Shown in pieces: positions 1-10,329 of a stretch of 64,000 nt of DNA. This DNA is from Anodontia alba (lineage: Eukaryota > Mollusca > Bivalvia > Lucinida > Lucinidae): positions 123,378,035-123,442,034 of the forward strand of contig OZ024821.1 in the NCBI GenBank assembly GCA_964016985.1, in the 5' to 3' direction. A program made the position numbers and the translations under genes. The notes beneath the pieces are model-generated. The model did no database searches. It was not told the origin of the DNA and saw nothing but the letters and a program-made list of their open reading frames with translations. Numbering within the stretch: the first letter of the stretch is position 1; each line of letters starts with the position of its first letter.

Positions 1-11
1 AAGATCTTGAG
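1..11 (+). CDS. mak16: mak16, end of penultimate exon (partial)
   Basis: The first bases read xAA-GAT-CTT-GAG and stop at a good donor (GAG|GTAAAG), giving Asp-Leu-Glu in phase 0. The last exon, starting at 2967, opens Asp-Thr-Asp, so the joined stretch D-L-E-D-x-D lines up with the acidic D-F-E-D-x-D segment before the basic tail of animal MAK16. The exon is cut by the window start, so the rest of the gene lies to the left. The call depends on the last exon; alone, 11 bases prove nothing. Reading on through the donor gives a 24-residue tail to a TGA at 75-77, which I consider intron read-through. Confidence 0.55.
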
Positions 12-1133
12 GTAAAGAAGCATACTGGTGACCAAGTGATTATGGCTTTGGACAAGATCACTAGGTCGCAGATGTGAATCCTGCTGGAGGAGGAATTCAG
101 CTCATAACTGTACCCAGGGATGGGAAACAAAGATTAATCCTGATTTCAAGATTGAGAGCTTTCATTTAAATTTCTCCTTTACACTTGTAAATCCTTATGT
201 GTCAAAAATAGTAGTTAATGGGGTAATTGTATGCCTGAAATAACTAAAATTTGTTTTATTGTAGATTCTCAGTCTTACCTGGGGAAAGTATTTCAGTTTC
301 AGGACTGAATTTTAAATTTCAGTATTGATAATTAATGACTATTCTGACCCCTGTGTATGGCGCTTCATTGCACAGAGCCTTTCATTATCATCCTTCCTTC
401 ATCTCAATATGACTTAAATAATGTTGAAAGGGACATATTACACCAAATCATCATTTTGAAGTAAAGTCCTGTTGGTACCGTATTTAGAGGACTTGTTAAC
501 CCTTCTGTGCTTTCAACATCTTTCAGAAAGTCGTTTTTTGCTTGACGCTTTACAAAGAAGTAATTTTGCAAATTTTTGTCATGATTTAATGCAAAACCAT
601 TTGTCATAACTAACTATGTACAGAAAGTTTTATTCTAGTTATTGGTTTTTAAAAAAGTAAATATTTTCATTTTTTCCCATTGTTAAAATGAAACCAAATC
701 GTGCAAAAATCTGTAGGGTAGGTAACTTGGAGCCAAATTTTCAACAAGTGCCACTTGTTCAATTTTTCTGAAATTTTCACAATATTGTTGTAAAACGTCA
801 ATAATTCAAATTCAGCAAAGAAAAGTAAAAAGTATTTTCTAAGACAAAAATTCCAAAAAATCACTTTACTATAGAAATTGCATAGGTCAGACCAACTTTT
901 GGCCGTAACTTTGATTTTTGTGTAAATATTTGAGAACAAAACACAGAAACGTTAAAGAAAAATGGTTTCTGACAAGATATGGTCAACCAGAACAAAATAT
1001 TTTCATTAAAAATAAAATGCCAAGCAAAAAACGTCTTTCCAAGAGGCGTCGAAAGGACAGTAGTCCTGCTGGTCCTGAGGAAACTTCTTGAGCTACAGTA
1101 TTCCTTCCAAAACCTTCCCATAAGGCCTAAAAC

Positions 1134-1367
1134 AAAATAGCTGTGTTTCCGCTAACATGCTGAAAAAAAATTGGTTGGTAGGTAGGAGAAACTTTTTTTA
1201 TTCTTTCTCCAGAAAAGAAAAGGGGCCTGTAATTTTATAATAAATACAGGTATTTTGTTGAGGGTTGGTGCTTTATTTTTTAATTTTGCATTTTTACTGA
1301 TAATAACTGTAGCAGAGTTGGGTGTTTGAAACAGGGTCAGTCGGGTTAGCGGAAACACAGCTATTTT
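1134..1367. mobile_element. 234 bp MITE with 23 bp perfect terminal inverted repeats
   Basis: Bases 1134-1156 and 1345-1367 are perfect reverse complements (inner part GTTAGCGGAAACACAGC). The heptamer GCCTAAA lies just outside on both sides, a possible target-site duplication that would suggest a hAT-like element if the true ends are a few bases further out. There is no coding capacity. Confidence 0.75.
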
Positions 1368-1492
1368 TTATGCCTAAAGAGAAAAGTAGTTGAAATCAGG
1401 TATTACTACAAGTCTAATGTTTGTGCATTAGAAATTTGTGTTTAAAATTATTAGATAGCTTTTCTGATCTGTGTTTGACAAGTTTTCAGGGG

Positions 1493-1573
1493 TAGGGGGT
1501 AAGCTGTCCAGGCCAGGGTATCTTAATCCCCTTGAGGGCAAGCTGCCCAGGCCAGGGTGTCTTACCCCTTCCT
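1493..1573. repeat. Two direct copies of a ~45 bp unit
   Basis: The unit containing CCAGGCCAGGGT occurs at about 1509-1520 and again at about 1549-1560, each followed by a TCTTA(C/A) tail. It is a local tandem duplication with no obvious wider family in the window. Confidence 0.6.
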
Positions 1574-1742
1574 GTCCAAAAAAGATAGAAATGGTGGAAG
1601 GAGTACAGATCCAATGGAACTTTGCTCTGAAAGTGTAAAACTCAAGTGTTACTGAAGTATAAAATTTTTCCTGCAACCATTCAACTTGTGTGAAATGTAA
1701 AAAAAAAAAAAAAAAAAAAAAAGAGGAGCTGAAATTATTGAT

Positions 1743-1947
1743 TTAACCCTTCTCATGCTGAATAAATTAAGATGCCACATCCATTTCTAATTTCCAGCCA
1801 ATCAGATTACTTGATCCAGATTTTTGATAGAAATTCACATATTTAATGACAAAATTCTGAAGAATTTGCTTCTTCAGAAGCCAACTGATCTGGATCTACA
1901 CTGTTTGCTAAATCAGGGCATGTCGTGTTCACCAAGGGAAGGGTTAA
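1743..1947 (+). mobile_element. TTAA-flanked MITE, piggyBac-like family T1
   Basis: TTAA at 1743-1746 and 1944-1947 flanks a roughly 197 bp element starting CCCTTCTCATGCTG and ending in GGG. The interior matches the copies at 25384 and 18394: GCCAATCAGATTACTTGATC, then the hairpin arm AGCCAACTGATCTGGATC and ACACTGTTTGC. The left hairpin arm has been lost or replaced. TTAA target plus CCC ends is the piggyBac signature. Confidence 0.75.
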
Positions 1948-2014
1948 TTCATATTTGGCCTTTTGATAGATATTGGTGCATAGTTTTATACTGTACCTCC
2001 CCCACCCCTGCCCA

Positions 2015-2740
2015 TGGCCTTTAGGTCACAGCCACAGACTTAGAACGTTTTTTTTTTATTATACATTTACAGTAAATATTATTCAAGATCTTTGCCTACT
2101 AGATGCCTTATTTGATTTTATAGCTGATATTGGATTAGAGATCAGTCCAAAATATTGTTCAGTGCAGGTCCATCCCAGTGATGTTGGGTCAAAGTCAGTG
2201 TCAACTTTTTCATGTCCGACTTTTATGTTAAAGGTTTTAAAGATCTCTGTCGACTGAATGCTGAAATTAATTGATACTTTGGTTTATGTCAAGTCTCAGC
2301 CCCATCCATTACCTGGACGTCAAGATCACAGACTCAGCATTTTGATTTTAAAGATTTACCTTAAAGTTTTTAAAGATCACTATCTCCTGAATGTATAGAT
2401 GAATTTGGTTGCTACTTGATGTTCACTGCAAGCCCCAACCTCCTTAATAACCTTGAAGTAAAAGTGACTGACTTAGAATTTTCATGTTTAAGTGTTACAT
2501 TTAATTTTCTTAAGTTCTACCTCACCTGAATGCCTGTATGGATTTAGCTGCTACTTAATGTTAGATATCCATCCAAAACTTCACCAAGTTTCAGGCTCAC
2601 CTGACTGAGGTCAGGGTCACAGATGTTGATCTTTCATGCTTAGATAAATTTTATGTTAAAGCTTTTAAAGATTAGTTCTGAGCAAGGCCCATCCCCCTCT
2701 CAAGCAGTGAACCAAAGATCTAGTCATAGACTTGAAATTT
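2015..2740. repeat. Diverged tandem array, unit about 170-190 bp
   Basis: Recurrent blocks such as GGTCA(C)AG..ACAGACTTAG, TTTATGTTAAAG.TTTTAAAGAT, CTCCTGAATG and TTGCTACTTGATGTTCA appear about four times at similar spacing. Each copy is heavily diverged. It sits in the mak16 last intron and does not look coding. Confidence 0.6.
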
Positions 2741-2966
2741 TTTATATGATGGAAAAGCGTGATTTCAGGTGAGCTTTCTTGTCAGGCAACAGATCTTGTT
2801 ATCAGTTTATTTTAATGATGCATCAAGCAGCCCATGAATCAGAGATAAAATAATGAGACAAAAATTATGTACGGGAGCAGCAAATTTTCCTTCCTGAATA
2901 AAGGCATGAAACTATTTTTTACTTGCACTTTCTGTAATACATGAACATGACTGATTTGAATTTCAG

Positions 2967-3134
2967 GACACAGATAGGGTTGCCATGGGTGATGTGTCAG
3001 ATTTGAGAAGTTCAGAATCAGACGAAGATAAACCATCGACAAGCAAGCGGAAAAGACAGAGACCAAGAGTTGAGATAGAATATGAACAGGAACTAGACCA
3101 ACCATCAGCATCAAAACTTAAAGCCAAATCCTGA
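2967..3134 (+). CDS. mak16: mak16, last coding exon (ribosome biogenesis factor, C-terminus)
   Basis: After the acceptor TTTCAG the frame is open for 55 codons to TGA. It encodes an acidic/Ser stretch (SDLRSSESDEDKPS) followed by a basic patch (KRKRQRPR) and then RVEIEYEQE, the near-invariant end of animal MAK16, where human has YVEIEYEQE just before its C-terminus. MAK16 is a nuclear/nucleolar protein that acts in early 60S ribosomal-subunit assembly; this tail is outside its main folded domain. No other MAK16 exon is recognised in the window apart from the 11 bases at the left edge. The minus-strand ORF over the same bases is a shadow. The gene looks intact here: acceptor, stop and poly(A) signal are in the right order. 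Confidence 0.88.
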   Translation, partial: DTDRVAMGDVSDLRSSESDEDKPSTSKRKRQRPRVEIEYEQELDQPSASKLKAKS

Positions 3135-3157
3135 TATTGACATTAGCTAGTATTGTA

Positions 3158-3163
3158 AATAAA
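3158..3163 (+). terminator. mak16: mak16 polyadenylation signal AATAAA
   Basis: A canonical AATAAA lies 24 nt after the mak16 stop codon, followed by an A-rich stretch. The cleavage site itself cannot be placed. A very short 3' UTR would follow if this is the main site. Confidence 0.65.
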
Positions 3164-3199
3164 AATAAGAAAACCTCAGATTTATAGTTATTAATGATC

Positions 3200-3485
3200 C
3201 AGTAGTTAGATCTACTGTAGGTAGAGCTTATCCCACAGGGGGATTGTCTGGTTCCGGCCATACGTCTGTCCATAAACAATTTCTAGTTATCACATCTTCT
3301 CTCGACCACTGGTTGGATTGTTTTAAAACTTGTCTGGGATGTTTCCCTGGTGCACATCCAAAAATTTAGATCAGGTCCATCGACAAATATGACCACTGTC
3401 GACCATCTTGTATTTTTCCCATTATCGCATCTCCTCCATAAGCAGTAGAGATACTTCATCAAAACTTTGCCTATGGATTCCTCTC
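3200..3485. repeat. Fragment of dispersed tandem array (left flank of DIRS insertion)
   Basis: It contains a CATCTTCTC..GACCACTGGTTGGATT block, the GGTCCATCGACAAATATG segment and GCATCTCCTCC. The same order recurs after the DIRS element at about 8795-9050. The retrotransposon therefore landed inside an older array of this kind. Confidence 0.6.
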
Positions 3486-3530
3486 AAATTGAAAAATTTG
3501 TTCTCAAGTTTCAATTTTATGATGAAGTAA

Positions 3531-3655
3531 TACTTACCGATCGTAACTGTACGAATAGGATAACTGTCCGAACTTACGTTGACTAACCCGCAAGCTTCTG
3601 GATGATCCAGATCATGCGTCTCTCTCACCAAGGCGCACGCATGCACACTTAGTTT
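3531..3655 (-). repeat. DIRS inverted terminal repeat (3' end of element)
   Basis: The segment from TACCGATCGTAACTGTACG through CAAGGCGCACGCATG is the reverse complement of 8641-8770 with few mismatches. Outside it, 3486-3530 is a unique end segment that is copied in the internal complementary region. Confidence 0.9.
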
Positions 3656-3721
3656 ATACAGGCGGGAAAAACAACCCAACCTGTAATGAAATTTCCACAG
3701 GGGTGGAAGGTGGGAAATTTG

Positions 3722-3830
3722 TGATCGGTAAGTATTACTTCATCATAAAATTGAAACTTGAGAACAAATTTTTCAATTTTATTTCTTTCATAATACTTAC
3801 CGATCGTAACTGTACGAATAGGATACGATT
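3722..3830. repeat. DIRS internal complementary region (ICR)
   Basis: Bases 3722-3780 are the reverse complement of the left outer end (3486-3541). The adjoining 3775-3830 (ATTTCTTTCATAATACTTAC and on) is the reverse complement of the right outer end (8745-8783). The two end sequences are therefore joined head to head here, the template that in the DIRS-1 model allows ends to be completed and a circle closed. Confidence 0.88.
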
Positions 3831-4100
3831 CCAAAGCAGTGTCCTCTGATAAGGCGGTGGCTTGGAAATTTCAAATATGTCCCACTATTTACATCCTCAC
3901 ATATTTATACATGTATATACATCTTGTGAAGAAAATTTATCTTGAATTCTTTGAGTTCTCAAAGACATTTTAAGTATCTACAACCTATAGTAGTCTGGAA
4001 TCCTATCCAGTATACATGGTACCCCTATATACATTGTTCACCATTTACAATCAAACACTTTGTACATACACAGCAACCCGCCGGAATGTTAAATTTCATT

Positions 4101-5150
4101 TTACTGTTTCAGTACTTCGACATCAACATTCCGAAAATAAAACTGAATGAAAGTTGACTCTTTCTTCCAGTCGGCTGCTTCCAAGATTGACTTAACTGAA
4201 GCTCCGTTATACAAGGCCCATGATGGCCCGATAGCTCGGGTTGAATGACCTTTAACCTTCATTTTACTGTCATTATATGCCATTCTGATTGTTTTGACAA
4301 TCCATTTTGAAATGGTTTGTGATGTAACAGCTTGATGAGGTTCATTTATTGCTAAAAACACCCTGTCCTCTGAAGAACCATCGGTTTTGGTTCTAAGACT
4401 CTGTTTTCTTCAGATAAAAATAAAATGCCCTCTTAGGGTCCAGTTTTTTATTTTCTGGGAAAGCTGGTACGAATACCTTTGTACCATAATGAGTCTGTCT
4501 ATCCTGCTTGGACAAACCATGACGTATGAAAGTAAGGCCTTTCTTCTGTACAGAAACATTCTTTTCTCCTATTTTCAACGACTGTAAGTCACTGCATCTC
4601 CTGAAAGTAGAAATTGCCGTAAGAAATACTACTTTGTATGTAATCAGTTTCAGTGATGCTGCACTTATTGGTTCAAAGGGTTCTTTTTGAAGCATATTTA
4701 GAACCTTTTGCAAATCCCATTCAGGTAAAAGCTTAGACTTTGGGGGTCTGGAATTAAAAACCCCTTTTGATAACCTGATAATATAGGAATGCTGACCCAC
4801 AGGTATGTTATTAATAGGAGATAGAACTGACGAAAGCATTGATCTGTAACCTGCTATTGTTCTATATTGAAGACCTTCTGCATTCAGATCTGATAGGAAA
4901 TCTGCTACTTCAGAGAGGCAGAATAGGAATCAATTTTCCTTGTACGACACCAGCTACAGAACTTCTTGAACTTGCTAGTGTAGTCCTTCTGTGTGCCATT
5001 TCTCCAAGAGGCTGTGAGCAATTCTCTAGCCTTCTTAGAAAAGCCCTTCTCTTTGAAATTTCTGTTGAGAGAAGCCAAGCAGTCAAGTTGAATACTTCTG
5101 GATTCGGATGGTTTATTTTGCTTTTTGGCTGATGTAACAGATTTTTCTGC
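4101..5150 (-). pseudogene. DIRS tyrosine recombinase (frame-broken)
   Basis: The recombinase reads in three pieces. The N-terminal, core-binding-like part (GFSKKARELLTASWRNGT and on) is the end of the long overlapping frame down to about 4912. The middle part, 4839-4393, includes the first catalytic Arg region (TFRRCSDLQSL). The C-terminal part, about 4403-4101, carries the HSTR box (His-x-x-Arg) and the W..ESTF..FYF segment with the nucleophilic Tyr. Frame changes near 4912 and 4404 and the absence of a continuous frame make it inactive as it stands. All key residues of the family are nevertheless visible. In DIRS elements this enzyme integrates the circular DNA copy. Confidence 0.85.
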
Positions 5151-6898
5151 ACTGGCAGTTTTCGTGGACAATCCACTAGAAATTGGAGAAGTTCTGTGTA
5201 CCAATGCCTCCTGGGCCACTGAGGTGCTATCAGTATTATCTGACACTTGTAAAGTCTCATGTGTTGCAGAACTTTTGGAATTAGGCAAAGTGGAGGGTAT
5301 GCGTATGCATACATCCTGTCCCACGAAATTGTCAGTGCATCCAGAGCTAGTGCTTGAGGATGAGGAGACCAGGAACAAAATATTGGAGCTTGTCGATTTT
5401 CCGCTGATGCAAAAAGATCGATCATTGGCTGACCCCACAAATGGAACAGCTTCAAAACAATCGTCCTGTTCAGTGTCCATTCTGTGGGTAATACCCTGTT
5501 CCTGCTCAACTGATCTGCCAATTGATTCTTTCGCCCCAAAATGTGAGCTGCTTTGATGTGCATTTGATTCTCGATTGCCCAATTCCAAAGGTCCCATGTC
5601 CGGTAACACATCTGTGGAGACCGAGTCCCACCTTGTTTGTTCAAATATTGGACAACGGTTGTCGAGTCTGACCGAACTAGCACATTCTGGCCTCTCAGAA
5701 TTGATTGAAAATGTTTTAGTGTAAGAAATACTGCCTCCAACTCCAGAACATTTATGTGCAGTTTTTTCTGAGCAACTGACCAAGTTCCCTGAACAAACTG
5801 ATTGCCTATGTAACCCCCATAACCCGTTTTGGAAGCATCGGTTGTTATGGTTACAGCTGTTTGTTGTTGTTGCAATGATCTGCCCTTGGTAATGTTTGCT
5901 ATATCTAACCACCATTTCAGATGGGATCTTAGATGTTGTGTAACTGGTATTTCTGTTTCTAATCTCATTGAACTGGGTTTCCAAAAACTGAGAAGATGTA
6001 GTTGAACTGGTCTCATGTATAGGCGTGCATTTGGGATCAGTTCTAGACATGAAGCTATTAACCCCAACAGATGTAGAAAATCTTTGGCAGTTGCTTTGTT
6101 CCTTTTGCTCAAATTGCCTACTGCTGACAGTAATTTCTGTACTCTTTCTGGAGTTGGAAACACTAATCCTTGGTCCAAATGAAACAACCCCCCTATGTAT
6201 GTTATTGTCTGGGATGGTTCTAGACTGGACTTCTCTATGTTCACTATAAAACCTAGTGAAGTCAAAAGATTTAGGCATTTGGCTCGATCTTGTAACAGAT
6301 ATATCCTTATTTGGTTCAGAGCTAGCCAGTCGTCTAGATAAGATGCTAGTCTTACGTTCTGTTCCCTTAAATGTGCTGCTACAACTGCCACTATTTTGGT
6401 AAACACCCTTGGTGCAGATGTTGGACCAAAACATAGAGCTTTGAATTGGTAGCACTTTTTGTTTACACAGAAACGGAGAAACTTTCTGTGCTTCAAAAAT
6501 ATCGGCACATGTAGATACGCATCGCTGAGATCGAGTGGTATCGCCCAGTCTTTTGGCTTTACTAGATTGAGAACTTTTGACAATGTGTCCATCTTGAAAT
6601 GAGTCTTCCGAAGATACTTGTTTAGGGGTCTCAGATTGATAACAGGTCTCATCTTTCCGTTTTTCTTGGGAACAAGGAAAAATGTGCTGTAAAAACCGCA
6701 ATTTATTTCTTGAAGTGGAACCATTTCTATTGCATCTTTTCTTAATAAGTCTTCCACTTCTGCTTCTAAAATATTTAAATTTTCTCTCTGGACTGAGGTT
6801 TGTTTTATGCCTGTTTGGGGAGGGTGACATGAAATTCGAGTTTGTAACCCTCTTCGATAACTGATAAGACCCACTGATCGTTTGTTATTTTCTTCCAA
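4910..6898 (-). CDS. DIRS reverse transcriptase - RNase H polyprotein
   Basis: This is an open frame of 662 codons. RT motifs run from about residue 65: FLVPKKNGKMRPVINLR (template grip), then PLDLSDAYLHVPI, CFGPTSAPRVF and the catalytic YLDDW near residue 188. RNase H follows with TDAS at about 352, an ELEAVF Glu, VRSDSTT and the late NQLADQLSR Asp region. The C-terminal part (MIDLFASAENRQAP..SW, then APQWPRRHWY) is the conserved segment seen after RNase H in DIRS/Ngaro elements, where a methyltransferase-like domain has been proposed. Upstream overlap with gag and downstream overlap with the recombinase frame fit compact DIRS organisation. The frame is intact, so this is the least decayed part of the element. 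The 641-residue ORF at 4905-6830 in another frame is mostly a shadow, except its end, which belongs to the recombinase. Confidence 0.92.
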   Translation of the reverse strand: MEENNKRSVGLISYRRGLQTRISCHPPQTGIKQTSVQRENLNILEAEVEDLLRKDAIEMVPLQEINCGFYSTFFLVPKKNGKMRPVINLRPLNKYLRKTHFKMDTLSKVLNLVKPKDWAIPLDLSDAYLHVPIFLKHRKFLRFCVNKKCYQFKALCFGPTSAPRVFTKIVAVVAAHLREQNVRLASYLDDWLALNQIRIYLLQDRAKCLNLLTSLGFIVNIEKSSLEPSQTITYIGGLFHLDQGLVFPTPERVQKLLSAVGNLSKRNKATAKDFLHLLGLIASCLELIPNARLYMRPVQLHLLSFWKPSSMRLETEIPVTQHLRSHLKWWLDIANITKGRSLQQQQTAVTITTDASKTGYGGYIGNQFVQGTWSVAQKKLHINVLELEAVFLTLKHFQSILRGQNVLVRSDSTTVVQYLNKQGGTRSPQMCYRTWDLWNWAIENQMHIKAAHILGRKNQLADQLSRNRVLPTEWTLNRTIVLKLFHLWGQPMIDLFASAENRQAPIFCSWSPHPQALALDALTISWDRMYAYAYPPLCLIPKVLQHMRLYKCQIILIAPQWPRRHWYTELLQFLVDCPRKLPVQKNLLHQPKSKINHPNPEVFNLTAWLLSTEISKRRAFLRRLENCSQPLGEMAHRRTTLASSRSSVAGVVQGKLIPILPL

Positions 6899-6970
6899 TT
6901 GTCCAGAAAAAATCTGAGACGTCCCCCTACAGGTATCTCCGGAGACTCTTGATAAAACTGTACCTTGGAG

Positions 6971-8504
6971 TCACTTCTGTTTTTTAGGAATCCGAAACCC
7001 GGACCCATCTTTGCTTCTCCTGTCTCTATTGTAGTCGGACGTTCTTGGCCTGTAGTCAGAGTGCCTTGAAAAGGAACCCCTTGAAGATGAACGATTTCTG
7101 TTAGAGGAATTGTCATATCGTGGCTTCTTGTAATAGTTGTCTCTATCAGTAGAGCCTGAGAATTTTCTTTTACTATTAGAATTTTCTGATTTTGACGTGC
7201 CATACTCAGGAATCAAGTCTGAAAGCTGTTCCTTTTGTTCCTTTCGTTTTTTCAAACTGTCCTCAAGACCTTTGCCAAAAACTCCATCCCCTGTCAGGGG
7301 TAGATACAGCACCTTTGCTTGTACATCTTTAAGGCTATTTAAGCCAGAATCCGAGGCTGCCGCTTTCCGTCTGATAATGTGATGGGAAGCCCCAGATCTT
7401 CCAACTTGGTCCAAAGCTTTTGTTGACATAGCAAAAATATCTCTGACGGACTGAATTGCACTGTCAATATTGGTGTCCTTAGACTGCATTTTATTCAACA
7501 AGGATCCAAGAGCCTGTTGCATGAAACAAACAGAAATGATTCCCAGTCTTGATGCTATTTGTCCCTGATAAGCGACACTCTCGATAGCCTTCAAGGGTTG
7601 TGAAACTAGAAGTTTACTTTTTCCTCATGCTTTCATAGATTTCTGTCCGTGTTTCTTGATGAGCATAGGCTCCAGTAAGTCGTCCAAACTCGGCACCTGA
7701 AGAGTAGATTCAGACTTTTCATGAATAGGAAAGCACACTTTACTGTCTTCCTTATATGCCGTCAATTTCTCCGGGTCCTTAGAACGCCACGATTTGGCTA
7801 AAATGTCTTCCTGAGATTTGTCAAGACATAAACCAAACTGATCAGAGGATTTTGACACAATGTCTTCTCCAAACAAGTTTTTTTCAAAATATTCACAGAA
7901 TCGTCTGAGGTTTTTTCAGCTAAATACTGACAAAAACGGTCTGACTTTTTAGGATGTTCAGTCACTGAGACCTCCGAGTGATGGCTCTCAGAATCACTGT
8001 GCTCTTTGTCTGATAATAATCCTAAAGCATCCTTTTCTTGTTGTCCAGGTGCAATAGATACAGAACGAGATCCTCTTGATCTTGTCTCTGTGGTGAATGT
8101 GGAGACAGGCGAAAATCGCTGTTCAAATCATTGGTTATGTTGATTAGAGGTCTACGATTCCCTAAAGGAATGTTATCCTCACTTGACACAGGTCTACACT
8201 CCCCCAAGGGGTTGTTATCCTGTACAGCTGAGGCACTGGCTGAACCAGTCCTGCTCTGTGTAAGAGTTTTCATCATCTGCAACAAAGAGTTGAATTTCTC
8301 ATCCACTTTCTTCTCCAGGCAATCCATGCGCTTGTCTGCCGCCGATTTCCTTCTCGTCGGGCCTGTTTTAGGTGTAGTAGACGACTTTTTTGAAGTCGAA
8401 CTTTCCATTTCATCATCCGCCATTTTATTTCTGAAAGCGGACGTCTCCGAATGAATTGACTCCCTCTCGTCGTCCGGGAGCGTATTTAACTGTGCCGTCG
8501 CCAT
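6971..8504 (-). pseudogene. DIRS gag-like ORF1 (frameshift and stop)
   Basis: It starts at an ATG at 8504 just inside the ITR. The first 160 codons are Ser/Thr/Asp-rich with a short helical segment (MDCLEKKVDEKFNSLLQM). Around 8030 the frame shifts; the frame resumes at about 7876 and reaches an in-frame TGA at 7625-7627. It then continues to 6971 with a basic, Arg/Ser/Tyr-rich tail (SRHSDYRPRTSDYNRD), likely nucleic-acid binding. No zinc knuckle is seen. The product would be the structural protein of DIRS particles; the assignment rests on position and composition, not on a recognised domain. Confidence 0.7.
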
Positions 8505-8640
8505 TGCACAGCCGCCCGATCAATATCTTACCAAACCAGAATAAAGAAATTTATTTTCTGTAATTTTCTTCGCGAAAAATATGTTTTTTTTTCACAGAGA
8601 AGTGAAACGTGTCAACGTGTTGTTTTTCTCGCCGGAAGTT

Positions 8641-8783
8641 AAACTGAAGTGCGCATGCGTGCGCCTTGGTGAGAGAGACGCATGATCTGGATCATCCAGA
8701 AGCTTGCGGGTTAGTCAACGTAAGTTCGGACAGTTATCCTATTCGTACAGTTACGATCGGTAAGTACTATGAAAGAAATAAAA
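8641..8783 (-). repeat. DIRS inverted terminal repeat (5' end of element)
   Basis: It mirrors 3531-3655. Beyond the shared part the outer end reads GTACTATGAAAGAAATAAAA, whose complement is found in the ICR. Transcription of the element should start in or near this repeat, running leftwards. Confidence 0.88.
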
Positions 8784-9165
8784 TCTAGATGCTTTTCCCT
8801 GAAAATGATTCTGGTCCCTTGACTGATATGGCTGAACAGTGGCCATCTTAGAATTTGTGAATTTTCCTTTAACACAGTTACAATATCGTTATCATGTCTC
8901 CTCCGAGACCACTGGTCAGAACTTGTCTAGGATGTTCCCCTACTGACCTAGTTGTGCACGCTGGAATTTCGTTCTGGGCCATTGACAGATATGGCCACCA
9001 TCAGCCATCTTGAATTTTCTCATTTATTGCATCTCCTCCTCTTCTTATTTCACCGTGGAAACATTTTGTGGATAACAGCATTAGAAGTGCGTCTAAAAAG
9101 TGCTTCTTATGAGTATCACAACATATTTTTGGTGGAGAAAGAAGAAGAATATCAACACTTTTTAT
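8784..9165. repeat. Array fragment, right flank of the DIRS insertion
   Basis: It repeats the order of blocks seen at 3290-3440: GACCACTGGTCAGAACTTGTC, GGCCATTGACAGATATGGCC, then GCATCTCCTCC. The last part (9048-9145) is a degenerate inverted repeat around GAAACATTTTGTGGATAA, related to the hairpin at 17690 and 51836. Confidence 0.55.
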
Positions 9166-9839
9166 TAACTCAGCTGAGTGAATGCTCAGGGTGAGCTATT
9201 GTGATCCTCTGTCTGTCTGTCGTAGGTTATTGCCAGTCGTCAATAATTAGTTTGTTGACACTCTAGAGGTCACAGTACTGTCCCATCTTAATGAAACTTG
9301 CTCAGAATGTTTGTCCCTATGGAATCTAGGTCAAGTTTGAAACTGGGTTGCTTGGGGACAAAAACTAGGACACCAAGTCAAATCAAAGGAAAATCTTATT
9401 AAAAAATCAGGCACAATCTTATTCACACAATTGCAAGCAAGCTACCTTAACCGTGACATGTCTTGATGGACAGTGATTTTGCCTTATAACTTGAACACTA
9501 TTTTGAAAGATGAACATTATACCTGGGATATTGTTCTAAGTTGACACATAGCTTGACTGCATACCATATGTAGATCTGTGTGATCTATATTTCGCAGTCT
9601 AGTGATTTTAGTGACTTTTTCAAAAGGGATATTCTCTAAAAGGAAAGAATTCACCACTTTTCTGAAGGAGGACAGAAGTAAATTTGACCGAGCCCTAATT
9701 GGCCTAAACAAGCTGGTATGGCCCAGACAACTTCAAACCTTCAACTGTATTCGATTTGTTTTGTATGTGTACTCATTGTTTTCAAGGGTCATCTATTTAT
9801 CTTTAGAATCTATTTACATTGTATCTCCATTATAGCTGG

Positions 9840-10010
9840 TTTTAGTAACATGTATTAACATTTAAAACGTCTCCCTTTACTTCATTATTATGTAGGTTAT
9901 ACTTCTGGTCCTTTGCGATAATGTAGGCTATACTTCTGGTCCTTTGCGATCAGTGAGCCTATTCTAGGCTTTTGAAAATTTATATGGTTTATACCAGCTA
10001 TTATCTCCAA
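9840..10010. repeat. Fragment of dispersed 'GTCTCC..TACTTCA' repeat
   Basis: It contains AAAACGTCTCCCTTTACTTC followed by two copies of TATACTTCTGGTCCTTTGCG. Related segments occur at 40850-41000 and 56310-56840. Confidence 0.55.
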
Positions 10011-10329
10011 AGGAACATCTACACTTCAGCTATATTTTCGCTTGCGCGCGCGTGTGTGCGTGCATGTGTGTGTGTGCTTATTGCTCTCAAGGGTCAGAAT
10101 TTATTTTCTTGCACACCAGATAAGGAAATCCTCGATTTAACCCTGGGTTAGATTTTTTTCTTGCATACCGGATAAGGATTTCCGCAAATTACACCGATGC
10201 TAGCAAATCTTATCTCACCCACCCTTATCCGTCTCGTGGGAAAGATAATAATCGAGATTTTTCACGTATTAGAGATACACTGGCTGTATATGACGTCACG
10301 GTACGCCATTGTTAAGGTTGACGTCATTG

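Larger units (their letters stand above)
12..2966 (+). other. mak16: mak16 last intron (2.95 kb)
   Basis: The intron begins GTAAAG and ends with a pyrimidine-poor acceptor, TTTCAG, at 2961-2966. Bases 80-1130 hold no recognisable gene or repeat; they are AT-rich and only chance ORFs are seen. The rest holds a TIR MITE, a short direct duplication, a poly-A run at about 1699-1723, a TTAA MITE and a diverged tandem array, listed separately. Confidence 0.55.
3486..8783 (-). mobile_element. DIRS-type tyrosine-recombinase retrotransposon, ~5.3 kb, near full length, broken
   Basis: On the minus strand the order is ITR, gag-like ORF, RT-RNase H ORF, tyrosine recombinase, internal complementary region, ITR. 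This is the DIRS layout, which lacks LTR-type integrase and target-site duplication. The inverted repeats (about 125 bp at 3531-3655 and 8641-8770) and a copy of both outer ends at 3722-3830 fix the boundaries. No target duplication is seen, as expected when a recombinase inserts a circle. gag carries a frameshift and a stop, and the recombinase at least two frame breaks, so it cannot be autonomous. It is probably fairly young, since the RT frame is intact over 660 codons. Confidence 0.9.

Noticed and set aside
3..77. Open frame ending in TGA that could be a 24-residue C-terminal tail
   Set aside because: It runs through a good splice donor (GAG|GTAAAG), and the sequence before that donor joins in phase to the mak16 last exon, so it is better read as exon end plus intron.
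5125..5556. 143-residue plus-strand ORF
   Set aside because: Antisense shadow of the DIRS polyprotein; no motif.
4905..6830. 641-residue minus-strand ORF
   Set aside because: It overlaps the RT-RNase H frame, and most of it is Ser/Thr/Gln-rich without domains. Only its last ~80 codons belong to a real product, the DIRS recombinase N-terminus.
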